Notes: generated by a model from the letters alone, not told the origin. Counted from the first letter of the stretch, positions 10,430-23,300 are shown. The stretch: DNA of 64,000 bases from Lactarius indigo (GCA_025766275.1 JAFKAC010000057.1:248001-312000); one strand, 5' to 3'. A program made the numbers and translations.

Positions 10430-10434
10430 ATGAC
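10430..10434. repeat. Target-site duplication ATGAC, right copy
   Basis: Second copy of the 5-bp duplication flanking chromovirus 1. The interrupted gene resumes in frame immediately after it. Confidence 0.93.
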
Positions 10435-11786
10435 TTTGGAATGGGCGGGTCTCCATCCCCAGTAGCTCAGGACGACTTTGGAATGGGTGGATCTCCATCC
10501 CCTACAGTTCCAGCTGACTTTGGGATGGATTCGCCTCCACCTACTCTGCCAACTCGGTCCATCGGCAGCCTCAAGGCAGCATGTGGTAAGTGTCGTTTTC
10601 ACTGATTTCCATTCACCCCTAACTCTGCATGTACAGTTTGGGAATGGGGCAAGCATGCCCCACCTTCCAGTGCCTCTGAGGTGCCAAAAGGCCATGGTGT
10701 CACCAACTCAGAGGCTCCTCAGGAGGTGCGAGATGGGGGCAGTTTTGGTATGGATGGGCCACCCTCACCAACGGCTCAAGATGACTTTGGGATGGACTTG
10801 GCCCTACCTGCCGAGGTTAGAGAGTGTGTAGGAAACCCTTCGGCAGCGTGTGGTGAGTACCAGATGGACTTGGCCTTACCTGCCGAGGTTGGAGAGAGTG
10901 TAGGAATCTCGTCGGCAGCACACAGTGAGTACCATTTTGACTGATTATAAAATATGTCTTACTCTGCATATACAGACCATGAGGTCCAAGATCTGGAGAG
11001 TTTTGGTATGGATGGGCCACCCTCGCCAATGGCTCAGGACAACTTTGGGATGGACTCGCCAGTCTCGCCTGGGGCCCATGCTCAGGGGATAACCTGCGCA
11101 CCATCGCGACAGGATGGGATGCCAAATGAAGATGTTAGGGAGGACTTGGCCCTACCTACCGAGGCTGGAGAGCGCGTTGGAATCCATTCGGTAGCACACA
11201 GTGAGTACCAGTTTGACTGATTACGAATCATACCTTGCTCACCGTATACAGTCAGAACTTTCGGTGGGAATGACCTATCTCCCTCCAACTCACAGGTGCC
11301 GGTAGGCCATGGTGATGAAAGTGTGGAGGTGCTTCACGTGCAAGTACAGCATCCTCCCGAGCAGGTACTGGTATGCTGTATATTCCACTACCGATTTTTG
11401 CAACATTGACCATCTATTCTGCTTTACAACAGCAAGAAGAGTTTGATCTCAGCACCAGGGTCGCCATCTTACGTGCTGAAGGATCAAGGAATCGTCGAAT
11501 CCATGCCCAGGTATGGAATATCTATCAGCAGGAGAAGGAAATGAGTGAGGTGATAGATGATATAATCGAGGAGTTGGACAATACTGATGTACAGAACCTT
11601 GTGTAGTATATCGAGTGTTATATAGTCCAAATGTTAAAGCTTCGGATTGGAAAACATATGAGTGCGCTCAAAAGAGCTTGCTGGCCAAGAACGCAGGGAA
11701 TGACAGTCTGCCGATGGACAACAATGAGTATCACTGGGATCATTCAGGTGGTACATGTCAAGACAAATATGCCAGTGCTTCCCATA

Positions 11787-14700
11787 GAATTCTGGGCCCA
11801 TTCAGGACCATCGGCAGCACTCTGGAGGGAAGGGCTCAGGCCATTAAAGGCAATCTATGGTGGCCCTTAAAAGGATTCTTAGCCCATTCAAAGCTATCAG
11901 CAACACATTTCAGGACTGACCATGGGTGGCTGGGCCTATTGAAGGTTGGCTGCACATCACAGGAACATGCCTGGGCCCAGCCAACATAGTCGGCAGTCTT
12001 GTTCCGAAGTGATATACTACCGATTAGATTGAATTGGCCCAGAATTGCTCTTAAGAAATGCTGCCGATGGTCTTAAATGGGCCCAATGTGGTTTGTCAGT
12101 GATGCTAAGCCCGGCGGTAGCACCCCTCATAAACAACATGGGGTCCATTCAAGACCATCGGTGCTTTCCCTCATAACTTTTCATAAGCAACATTGAGTTG
12201 ATTAGGGATGTCATCAAGGGGCAATGCTGGGCCCATTTGAGCCCACCGGCAGCATGTCTCACAAGCAATGCTGGGCCCATTTAAGCCTGTTGGCAGTGTA
12301 TCTCGCTAGTAATTTTGAGCCCATTCAAGGCAATCGGTAGTAACACTCAGGAATAACACTGGGTCCATGGGGTACCATCGGCAGCACGAATCATTTGCAA
12401 CACTGGGCCCATTCAAGGCAATTGGTAGTATCACTGACAAACAACACTGGGCCCATTTGAGACCATCGGCAGCATTTATTAAGAGCAGTGCCGGGCCCAT
12501 TCAAAGATTTCAGTAGTATCACTTGGGAAAACATCGGGGCCATTTGAGACCGTCGGTACCATACCTTGATTGATACTGGGCCCATTCAATGCAATCGGCA
12601 ATTTCGCCAAGTATCAATGCTGGGCCCATTTGAGGCCATCGGCAGCATTTATTAAGAGCAACGCTGGGCCCATTCAAAGCAATCGGTAGTGTCACTTAGG
12701 AAAACACTGGGCCCATTTGAGACCATCGGTACCATATCTTATGATTGACACTGGGCCCATTCAATACAATCGTCAATTTCACCAAGGATCAATTCTGGGC
12801 CCATTTGAGGCCATCGGCAGCATTTATTAAGAGCAACGCTGGGCCCATTCAAGGAAATCGGGAATGTCACTCAGGAAATCACTGGGCCCATTTGAGACCA
12901 TCGGCAGCATATCTTATGATTGACACTAGGCCCATTCAATACAATCGTCAATTTCACCAAGGATCAATTCTGGGCCCATTTGAGGCCATCGGCAGCATTT
13001 ATCGAGAGCAACGCTGGGCCCATTCAAAGCAATCGGTGAAATCGCCGAAGAACAACACTGGGCCCATTCAAAGCAATCGGTAGTATCACTTAGGAAAACA
13101 CCAGGCCCATTTGAGACCATCGGCAGCATATCTTATGATTGACACTGGGCCCATTCAATACAATCGTCAATTTCACCAAGGATCAATTCTGGGCCCATTT
13201 GAGGCCATCGGCAGCATTTATCGAGAGCAACGCTGGGCCCATTCAAAGCAATCGGTGAAATCGCCGAAGAACAACACTGGGCCCATTCAAAGCAATCGGT
13301 AGTATCACTTAGGAAAACACCAGGCCCATTTGAGACCATCGGCAGCATATCTTATGATTGACACTGGGCCCATTCAATACAATCGTCAATTTCACCAAGG
13401 ATCAATTCTGGGCCCATTTGAGGCCATCGGCAACATTTATCGAGAGCAATGCTGGGCCTATTCAAAGCAATCAGTAGTGTCACTCAGGAAATCACTGGGC
13501 CCATTTGAGACCATCGGTACCATATCTTATGATTTTCACTGGGCCCATTCAATACAATCGTCAATTTCACCAAGGATCAATTCTGGGCCCATTTGAGGCC
13601 ATCGGCAGCATTTATCGAGAGCAACGCTGGGCCCATTCAAAGCAATCGGTGAAATCGCCGAAGAACAACACTGGGCCCATTCAAAGCAATCGGTAGTATC
13701 ACTTAGGAAAACACCAGGCCCATTTGAGACCATCGGCAGCATATCTTATGATTGACACTAGGCCCATTCAATACAATCGTCAATTTCACCAAGGATCAAT
13801 TCTGGGCCCATTTGAGGCCATCGGCAGCATTTATTAAGAGCAATGTTGGGCCCATTCAAAGCAATCAGTAGTGTCACCTAGGAAAACACTGGGCCCATTT
13901 GAGACCATTGGCAGCATATCTTATGATTGACACTAGGCCCATTCAATACAATCGTCAATTTCACCAAGGATCAATGCTGGGCCCATTTGAGGCCATCGGC
14001 AGCATTTATCGAGAGCAATGCTGGGCCTATTCAAAGCAATCAGTAGTGTCACTCAGGAAATCACTGGGCCCATTTGAGACCATCGGTACCATATCTTATG
14101 ATTTGCACTGGGCCCATTCAATACAATCGTCAATTTCACCAAGGATCAATTCTGGGCCCATTTGAGGCCATCGGCAGCATTTATTAAGAGCAACGCTGGG
14201 CCCATTCAAGGAAATCGGGAATGTCACTCAGGAAATCACTGGGCCCATTTGAGACCATCGGTACCATATCTTATGATTTTCACTGGGCCCATTCAATACA
14301 ATCGTCAATTTCACCAAGGATCAATTCTGGGCCCATTTGAGGCCATCGGCAGCATTTATCGAGAGCAACGCTGGGCCCATTCAAAGCAATCGGTGAAATC
14401 GCCGAAGAACAACACTGGGCCCATTCAAAGCAATCGGTAGTATCACTTAGGAAAACACCAGGCCCATTTGAGACCATCGGCAGCATATCTTATGATTGAC
14501 ACTAGGCCCATTCAATACAATCGTCAATTTCACCAAGGATCAATTCTGGGCCCATTTGAGGCCATCGGCAGCATTTATTAAGAGCAATGTTGGGCCCATT
14601 CAAAGCAATCAGTAGTGTCACCTAGGAAAACACTGGGCCCATTTGAGACCATCGGTACCATATCTTATGATTTGCACTGGGCCCATTCAGGGAAATCGGT

Positions 14701-15115
14701 AGCATCACTTAGGAGAACACCAGGCCCATTTGAGACCATCGGCAGCATCTATCAAGAGCAACGCTGGGCCCATTCAAGGAAATTGGTAGTGTCACTTAGG
14801 AAAATACCGGGCCCATTTGGGACCATCGGCAGCATATCTTATGATTGGCACCAGGCCCATTCGATACAATTGTCAATTTCACCAAGGATCAATTCTGGGC
14901 CCATTTGAGCCCATCGGCAGCATGTCCTAGGAGCCATTATGGGCCCATTCAAGGCAATCAGTAGCATTTCAGGGGAATAATACTGGGCCCATTTGAGACC
15001 GTCGGCAGCGTGTCTCAGGGGCAGCACTGGGCCTATTCAAGGAATTCGGCAGTGTCACTTAGGAATAACATTGGGCCCATTTGAGACTATCGGCAGCACC
15101 TGCGAAGTGTTTTCT
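11787..15115. repeat. Minisatellite array of 44-bp units
   Basis: About 75 tandem units of 44 bp, each beginning near TGGGCCCATT. Two main monomer types occur: one continues as ...CATTCAA.ACAATCG, the other as ...CATTTGAGACCATCGGCAGCAT. They are arranged in higher-order blocks; for example, near-identical five-unit blocks of 219 bp recur around 12926-13348, and longer blocks recur near 13740 and 14480. Units before about 12600 and after 14900 are more diverged, as expected when unequal exchange homogenises the centre. The open frames seen across the array are by-products of the repeat: 44 is not a multiple of 3, and both strands show them. Confidence 0.9.
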
Positions 15116-15330
15116 GTGTAGTGGGCCCATCTCTTAATCATGGTAAGGTATCTCCAGCTGATGTCGCTGGCCCCATCCGAACAATTCGGCAGTTCTATTT
15201 AATAGGCCCATTCGTGATTTACGTCTGCCTTTACTATGTAGGCCCACGTGGGTTTCGCCGATGTATTAGGGTCATTTGCACATGGGGTTTTACGAATGTA
15301 TCGTTAATTATTTGCGTCATTATGTGCTGG
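15116..15330. other. Junction between minisatellite and truncated retrotransposon
   Basis: AT-rich sequence with two or three decayed repeat units (GGCCCATT remnants). A plus-strand frame is open through it by chance and joins the retrotransposon's RT frame at about 15331. No target duplication or LTR is present here. Confidence 0.5.
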
Positions 15331-18300
15331 GGGTATAACAACATCCGCATTCGCGACGGCGACCAAGAGAAAGCGGCGTTCAAAACCAAATTTGGCCTCT
15401 TTGAACCCACGGTCATGTTCTTCGGTCTTACTAATTCCCCTGCCACCTTTCAAGCAATGATGAATCACATCTACCGCGATACAATTGCGAAGCACGAGCA
15501 TCTGGGGACCACGATACGTGTTTACATGGACGATATCGGTGTCGCCACTCATTTTGACCATGATCTAACAGCTCATATCGCCGCCATGCGCAACGTTTTG
15601 AGCGTCGCGCGCGAGCACGACCTCTATTTCAAACTCGAAAAATGCCTGTTCCACCAGCCACGGATGGATTACCTGGGGGTAATCCTTGAAAGGGGGGTGA
15701 CCCGAATGGACCCTGTAAAAGTTCAAGGAATCAAAGACTGGCCTACGCCAACAAAGGTCAAAGACGTCCGATCATTCTTGGGCTTCTGCAACTTTTACAG
15801 GCTTTTCATCCGCGGATTCGCAACCCATGCCAAGCCACTCACCAAATTAACGAGGAAAGACGAAGAATGGAAATGGACCAAGGAGGAAGACGAAGCGTTC
15901 AATACCCTCAAACGCCTTGTGACCGAGGAACCAGTACTAGCGCACCCGGTCCTCCAAGACCCATTCGAATTGGAAGTCGATGCTTCCAGATACGCGGTGG
16001 GAGCCGTACTTTTACAACGAAAGTCTGATGGAAAGCGACACCCTATAGGATATTACTCGGCCACACTTTCCGAGGCAGAGCGAAATTACGATATCTACGA
16101 CCTAGAGTTGCTCGCGATAGTCAAGGCATTGCGAAACTGGAGACCGTTACTTGCCGGAGCCCCACACAAAATCAAAATCTACTCGGACCATCTCAACCTG
16201 CAATATTGGAGGTCGCCGCAGAAGATCAGCAGACGAGTTGCCAGGGAAGTGCTCGAACTTTCTGAGTACGACTTCGAGATTCACCACATCAAGGGAAAGA
16301 ACAACGGTCGAGCGGACGCATTATCAAGACGACCCGACTATAATCAAGGAGAGGACGACAACAGCGAAGTTGTTGTCCTACCCCCCGAAGTCTTCGTAAG
16401 GACTCTCAACGTCGCACGGACGTTCACAGCAAATCCCAATCTGCTCCAACCACGCCACCAACAAGATGGAGAGGTAATCAAAGCATGGGTGGACCCCCAT
16501 GGCCTCAAGAAGATAGAAGGAGAATGGTACAAAGACGGCAGGTTCGTAATAACCGGACCAGCTTCGACGTATCGAGTGCTGATACACGACCATCATGACC
16601 TACCCATACACGGACACCCTGGAGTGGCAAGAACACAGCGAATCCTGGAGCGACACTACTGGTGGCCGCGACTGCGGAAGGATGTATACGAGTACGTCCA
16701 AGGCTGCGCGGAATGCCAGCGGAACAAAGTAAACACGAGGCCTATACAAGCAGCATTGCATCCCATCACGCCAGTACTGGACGCTGTACCTTTCCAGACC
16801 GTAGCAATGGACTTCATCACCAAACTGCCGCCGTCACAAGGATACGACAGTATACTGACGGTGACAGATCACGACTGTAGCAAGGCCTCAATCTTCATCC
16901 CATGCCGAGAAGAGATAACGGCTGAAGAAACCGCCGCCCTGTACGTTGCTCACGTGTTTAAACGTTTCGGATTACCACGCAAGTGTATCAGTGACAGGGA
17001 CCCACGATTCGCGTCAAAATTCACCAGAGAAGTATGCAGAGTCCTGGGCATTCAACAAAACATATCAACAGCGTATCACCCGCGCACCGACGGACAGTCC
17101 GAACGCACCAACCAATGGCTGGAACAATACCTGCGTTTCTGGGTAAACGAACGACAGGACAATTGGGCTGCTTATCTGCCAATAGCCGAATTCGCTCACA
17201 ATAACTGGCCACATGAGCACACGAAACAATCTCCGTTTCAGCTTCTAATGGGGTATAACCTGCAAGCGGACTGGACCGATAAGCCATCTCCCCTTCCCCA
17301 AGTCATGAGACGACTGATGCAGTTGAAAGAAGCCCGAGAGGACGCCCAACGTCTCATGAAGCGGGCGCAAGAAGCATGGGTGCGTAACAAAGATACGCCC
17401 AACTTCAAGATAGGAGACCTCGTGTGGCTGGAAGGGAAACACCTTCGAACCAATCAACCTACAGCGAAATTAGCGGTGCGATGCCACGGACCATTCCGGG
17501 TGACACAGGTGATGTCCCCTTACAATTATCGATTGGAACTTCCCGCCCAGTGGAGCATTCACCCAGTATTCCACATCGATCTTCTCACACCGTACAAGCA
17601 AACTCCCCTTCACGGAGAAAATTTCACACGGCCGCCACCCGAGCTAATCGATGGAGAAGAAGAATACGAAGTCGAAGCCATTCTGGACTCCCGGCATTTC
17701 GGCAGAGGAAGGAGGCTCCAGTACCTCATCAAATGGAAGGGATATCCAGACTTGGAGAATCAGTGGGTCAACAAAGATGACGTCTTCGCACCAGAAGCGC
17801 TCCGTCTCTTTCAGGAAGCGCAAACACACGGGACAACAGTTAAAAGGGGTTCAGTCGTCACTCAGGAAAGTCATCCCCTTTTCCTTCGCTCTACCATCTC
17901 CACTCTCATGCCCACTTCCCCTCTGCGACATGTCACCCAAGCGATGCTCCTCGACTCCCTTGCCGACGACGCTCGGGCCCTCATCGCGGAAGACGACGAG
18001 ACCGAGGTTCCCAACGCCCAAATCACCCCGTACACACCTGTTGGCCAGCCAGAGGGCCGTATCACCACGCAAGAATGGGCAAACGTCCTTGCCCGATTCC
18101 CAGACCCCACGCAACAGCCCGACGACGAATCCGCCGTCGTCCACGTCTTCCGAGATGAACAAGGAGCGCGCGAGCCCATCGCTGCCATCCCCCCAAGCGA
18201 CGACCTTGTCGGCGTTCGCGGAGTTTTCCCGCGCAACGACGAGCATTCAAGCTCTCCTGGAGTACGAATTGGACAGTTGGAGGAGGGTAGCAGCGGAGTG

Positions 18301-19056
18301 GCAGAGGGAACAGTTAGACTCAGCCGCGGCCCGACTGAGAGAGATGCGAGAGCGGCGGCAGCGATGGAGGCTGCTGAGGCTGGCCATGACGATGACGATT
18401 ACTACCCGGCACGCCACGCCTTCCTTCGAACGAAAGGCGACCCTACTAATCCCCGCATCACACCCTGGCTCGTCAACTCCAACGGGTCCGCCATGTACCG
18501 AGGACGTGTGCGTGTACCGGGCGCCGCAGACCATCGCCCCTTCACCGCCGCTGACGACCCCGCGCACGTTATTGCGCCTGAAGGGTTCCGGGCAAATAGA
18601 CGACCCCATCACATTCCATACCCCATCACCGGGCCCGACGGAGTAGAGAGGGATGCTTCTCACGTCCAGATTATTGGAGGAGCGGACCCCCTCATACTTG
18701 GAGTGATACTGGGCTCGCCCCATCTATATGGTAAGCCCCTTTACGCCGAGCCACATGTCAACGCGGTGCTGCGCCCCACGTACCCCCATGAAGATCTCGT
18801 CATCTTCGCCGCGGACAAGATTACGGACCGTGCCCTCAATCGCATCAACGACGAGACGCTCACGGCAGAAGTCACGCGCTACCGCGCGGCCAGTTTCGAA
18901 CTGGAACGACTTCGCGCCCGAGTGGCCCAACTTCGCGACATGATCGCGTGCGCCCAGAGCGACCGGCAAGACTCCATCTACCGATTGGAGCGTGCCACGG
19001 CACTCGAGCGCATTGCCGACGAACAGCGCGACTGGCCGGTGAGGGACTTTCGGTGA
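15331..19056 (+). pseudogene. pol: Truncated pol of chromovirus 2
   Basis: An uninterrupted frame of about 1,240 codons after the truncation point. It starts within the RT palm, retains VYMDDIG, RNase H (EVDASRYAVG), the integrase HHCC module (HPGVARTQRI, then CAECQ), the DDE core (AMDFITKLP, SDRDPRF, SERTNQW), the chromodomain (YLIKWKGYPDLENQW) and a C-terminal tail of about 400 residues. The tail parallels that of element 1, including EGFRANR..H.I..PITGPDGVER and DRALNRI.DE.LTAEVTRYRAA. Catalytic motifs of the remaining domains look intact, but without gag, protease, the RT fingers and a 5' LTR it cannot be autonomous. Codon-level preservation suggests the truncation is recent. Confidence 0.9.
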
Positions 19057-19070
19057 GTCGGGGCCTCACG

Positions 19071-19085
19071 CTGAAAGGAGGGTGA
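19071..19085 (+). other. Polypurine tract of chromovirus 2
   Basis: A purine run, CTGAAAGGAGGGTGA, ends directly before the LTR's TGTCACG. It is the counterpart of the tract in element 1. Confidence 0.8.
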
Positions 19086-19624
19086 TGTCACGTTTCGACT
19101 CGTACGGACTGGATGACTCATACCCTTACTGTACCGGTTGCAACTACAGCGGTAAGGTATATTAGTTGCGGACTTACGATAGGCGATACGAGTACGATAG
19201 GAGATTACGCGTTGATTGCTGACTGAGGACACGCCACTAATACTAGTAGTAGTAGTATTAGGATTCGAGTTACTTACACGATACGTTGGACGCTACTTTA
19301 CGATGACTCACAGCAGCGCTTGAAAGCCTGCTCGACTTGTATTTAAGATGTCTCGTGAAGACCAAGATACGCCATCTTGGTCTTCTTGAATCACCACTTG
19401 TTTCTCTTTTCCTCCTCTCCCTTTCTCTTCGCCTTATCAGTTGATCATCAAGTTTTCCGACTTCGTTCAGGACTTAAGACACAACGGGCTTGCCAGTGTA
19501 CCTTCGTGTATTCACCGAGGCAAGGACTTGGACCTCCGCGTCTTCAAGTTGGCATCGCAATATTCGCTAAGTTGTTACTGCCTCTACCGAGCTCAAGTCG
19601 AGCTAACGTCGTGGTGACGTTACA
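19086..19624 (+). repeat. 3' LTR of chromovirus 2
   Basis: 539 bp, from TGTCACGTTTCG to GTGACGTTACA. It contains TATTTAAG and, about 35 bp downstream, CATCTTGGTCTTCTT. This is the same predicted RNA start and potential self-primer as in element 1, although the LTRs otherwise differ. No partner LTR is present. Confidence 0.88.
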
Positions 19625-20178
19625 GGAGGAACATGACCAGAGGACGGAGCTGAAAAATTTCTGCTTGTTTGACGAACAAAGAGATTAGTAATATTCTCAC
19701 TCACCGCCTTGCCTCTCAACTCGTTTCCCCCTTATCGCACCGCCATCATACCCTTGTTCATTTATTAGCTTGCTTTCCTGGGCCAACTTGAGTGGCATCG
19801 GACGACCATGGGAAGGACCTTTATCAACTTCAAGGTCAGTCTCATCATCAATTGCCTTTGCGATTCACATACCAATAGTTCGGGTTTTCTTAGTGGTGCC
19901 CAACTGTGTATTCGAGGGCGTGGGTGTAATGACGTTGCTGGTGCTGAAGGTACGTTTCCCACGTGCTTGCAATAACTGAATAAGACGAATTCCTCACTCC
20001 ATGAAGTTGTAGACTTACTGGGTGGAGGAACCCGAATCGTTGTGTTGCCGTTCGAACCCGTAGTGTTATCTTGGCCTGCCTGAGTCGCGGTTTGAAATGG
20101 AGTCTGGTCTTCATTTCGTCTTCCCTGCGTGTCTTCTGTCGGCACACACATCTGAGTACGGCGGGTTCGTGGGGCCAT
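19625..20178 (-). pseudogene. Plavaka companion gene, left copy, truncated
   Basis: First exons of the same companion gene as at 29892-32035, read on the minus strand from the ATG at 20178. The gene is cut at 19625 by the LTR of chromovirus 2, so only about the first fifth of the coding region remains. It shares a 221-bp divergent intergenic region with the transposase gene starting at 20400. Confidence 0.75.
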
Positions 20179-20399
20179 CTATAAAGATCAAAGCAAAGGT
20201 GATGATATCGAGAAAAAGGGAGTACTAATATGATTACTGAGTAGAGACTGGAATTGGAATGGGGGATGGGGACGAAGGTACGTCTTCTTTATATTGATAA
20301 TCTGCTGTGCTAACTGAAAAGCGTTAACAGTCTGGTAATTGTCCTCCATTTGACGCTCACTTCTTTTCCTTCTACTACCACCCAGCCCGACCCACTGCC

Positions 20400-23300
20400 A
20401 TGAGCCGAGCACAAATTCACTGTCGCGGCTGCAATCAGGTGTTCACCCCTCGTGGCCTTTCCCAACACATCAACAGGACTCAACTTCCGAGCTGCCGTGC
20501 CCTGCGTACGGCTACACAAATCCCCACCACATGTCAAACTCGAGGGTCTAACTTAGCGTCAAACGCAGGTCCTGCATCATGGGACCACAACAAATTTGCT
20601 AACCATTGGGACGCTACTGGGCCTGCTGACTGTGAGGACGCCGCTGCCAAGTGTGAGGATGCCGCCGCCGAGGATGAAGATCCCGCCACCGAACGTGAAG
20701 ACGCCGCTGCAGACACTGCGGACGCTGATCTTCTTGAAGCTTTAGCTCAGGACGTCAATTATTGTACTGGCCCTGATCAGGGACTTTCTGCATCACCGGA
20801 CCAGCCTAATTTGCCCGGTTCACCGCCATCAGGCCTGGGACAGCCTCTGCACTCTGTGCCCAGTGATACGAATGGCCCCCAGTTGGTCATCGACCGCTTC
20901 CCATATGGCGGTCCAGGTTCACCAATACCCGGCACACTTCAAGGCTTTCACGTATATCAGTCCAGTCAAGAGACATTCGGGTCCTCGGTATGGGCACCAT
21001 TTCGCTCCCAGTGTGATTGGGAGATCACGCATTGGGCTAAAACACGTGGGCCGACATCGTCGGCTGTCGCAGATATCCTTGCAATCCCTGAGGTACGATC
21101 ATCCTTATTGTTTCGTGACATAACTAACGCATCTTGAAAGGTCGTTGACAAGCTTGGCTTGTCATATCACACGCCAAATGAACTGAACTACATTATCGAC
21201 ACGGAGCTACCAGGGCGCCCCCAGTTCAAGTGCGAGGACATGACCATCGCGGGTAACACCCTTCAATTCTATTTCCGTGACGTCTTGCAATGTATTCGGA
21301 CGCTTTACGGCGACCCTGAGTTTGCGCGTGACTTGGTATTTGCGCCAGAGCGCCACTACACCGATCACGAGCAAACATGCCGTGTGTATAGCGAGATGCA
21401 CACCGGTGATTGGTGGTGGGCAGTACAGGTGCGCCCTCAATTTCTTGGGTTATTTCGCGCACTTATGACTTATGATAGACATCCCTCAAAGCACGCCGGC
21501 CAGGCGCTACAGTCATCCCGGTCATCATCTCCTCTGACAAGACCCAACTTACACTTTTTCGTGGTAAGGCTGCCTACCCTGTGTATCTCACGATTGGAAA
21601 TGTTCCAAAGGATATCCGCTGAAAGCCATCACACCACGCTCAAATGCTGATCGGATACATTCCGACTACTCGCCTTGAAGAAATTGGCAACAAGGCAGCT
21701 CGGCGGCGTGCGCTTGCAAATGTATTCCATTTTTGCATGCGAAACCTCCTAGCCCCGATTGCGTCCCATGGCGAAACAGGTGTCGCAATGATGAGCGGTG
21801 ATGGGATCTGGCGCCGGTGCCATCCCATCTTCGCCGTGTTCATTGGCGACTACCCCGAGCAAGTGCTGGTGACTTGCACGTTCAATGGCCGGTGCCCAAA
21901 GTGTATCGTGCACCGCGATGACCTCGGTGACTATTCCAGGTCTCCTCTCCGTGATTACAACAAAGCCATGGAAGCTTTTCTTTTGGCAGATGGAGATGTA
22001 CAGACGTTCCATTCAGTCTGTCGTGAAGCTAGTCTCAAGCCAGTCTTCCATCCATTCTGGGAGGCGCTTCCCCTCGCTGACATCTTTGTTTCAATCACAC
22101 CCGACATCTTACACCAAATGCTTCAGGGCGTTATGAAGCATTTGATTAGATGGCTGACAGATTCTGGTGTCTTCGGACGAGCACAAATCGATGCGCGATG
22201 TAGGTCTTTGCCACCTAATCACCATGTTATGACTTTTGTCAGGGGTATTTTGACCCTTTCTTGGGTCTCGGGTCTCGAACACAAACACATGTGCCGGATC
22301 CTCCTTGGCCTTGTCATCGAACTTCCACTTCCTTCTGGAGGGTCCCCTGTGCGGGTTATTAGGACCGTGCGTGCGCTACTTGATTTTTTGTACATCACAC
22401 AACTTCCATCACACACTACTGAAACCTTACTTCGCCTTGAGGAGTCCCTGGCCCAATTTCACGACAATAAAGATGTATTTGTCGACCTTGGCATCCGCGA
22501 ACACTTCAATATCCCCAAGGTCCACAGCCTCTTACATTACAAATCGTCGATTACCCTTTTCGGCAGCACGGATAATTACAACACGGAGCAAACCGAGCGA
22601 CTCCATATCAACTTCACAAAGGATGCTTACCGCGCGACGAATCATAAGGACAAGTACCCTCAGATGACTGCATGGCTGGACCGCCGCAAGAAGATACAAC
22701 GGCATGCAATGTTTATTGCCTGGCGGCAGCAGACTCAACACGACAGCACTCGATGCTCGGAGCCAATTGGACCTCCTAAGCCTGTTCCACGGACCCTCCA
22801 AATGGCTCGAAATCCGTCTCTGAAGGCCGTTTCTTTCAACGACCTCGCTGACAAATATGGAGCGTTCGACTTTCAAGACGCCCTCGCCAATTTTATTGCT
22901 CGACTCAATCACCCCCGAGCTTCTACAACAGCACTGAGGGCTCTGGCCGAAGACACTTTGTTACCGTTCCGTCATGTTTCGGTATTCCACAAGATCAAAT
23001 TTGTTTCAACAATTGACTCCGAAGTTATTGATGTCGTTCATGTTCGGCCGGATCAAAAGGACGCCCGTGGGCGCACAATACCATCGCGTTTTGATACTGT
23101 CATTATCCGCAGCAGAACTCGTGATAACACACATGGGAACAAAGGTGAGTCTAAGCTATATTAGTGTAAGGGCCATCTAACTACTTTCCAGGTCTCCGAA
23201 TAGCGCAGGTTCGTGTGGTGTTTCAACTACCGAACAAAGTGCTTCCCCAGCTCTTCCCGTCTGCGGATGTCACCCTACCAACTCATCTAGCCTATGTGGA

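Larger units (their letters stand above)
2562..11606 (+). pseudogene. Repeat-containing 376-aa gene split by a retrotransposon
   Basis: Exon 1 starts at the ATG at 2562 and runs into the retrotransposon at 2742. The same frame resumes at 10435, after the duplicated ATGAC. The remaining exons are 10435-10585, 10637-10924, 10976-11200, 11252-11364 and 11433-11606. All phases close to a TAG at 11604-11606, so the pre-insertion protein would be 376 aa. It contains a recurring acidic motif of the type FGMDGPPSPTAQDD (six or more degenerate copies) and repeated LALPAEVGES-like segments, several lying at exon ends just before a GTGAGTACC donor. This suggests growth by exon duplication. The C-terminus is helical and acidic (EVIDDIIEELDN). 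I do not recognise the family. With 7.7 kb inserted in exon 1 it is presumably inactive unless the element is spliced out. The first Ty3 element interrupts it, and its 3' end adjoins the minisatellite. Confidence 0.65.
15331..19624 (+). mobile_element. 5'-truncated Ty3/gypsy chromovirus 2
   Basis: The remaining 4.3 kb of a second chromovirus, on the plus strand. It begins inside RT (WGYNNIRIRDGDQ) and runs through RNase H, integrase, chromodomain, tail, polypurine tract and a 539-bp 3' LTR. The 5' LTR, gag, protease and first part of RT are missing. It is related to element 1 in pol, but the LTR differs in length and sequence, so it is a distinct family. Its LTR ends exactly where the left Plavaka copy begins, so it had inserted into that transposon. 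The later loss of its 5' half joined it to the minisatellite. Confidence 0.9.

Noticed and set aside
12745..14908. Many 60-110 codon frames on both strands of the 44-bp array
   Set aside because: They recur because the DNA repeats. The unit is not a multiple of three, all frames are affected on both strands, and none has a start context or codon bias.
15121..15330. N-terminal extension of the second pol frame into the minisatellite flank
   Set aside because: The frame is open by chance; the sequence is decayed repeat text and shows no RT homology before WGYNNIRIRDG.
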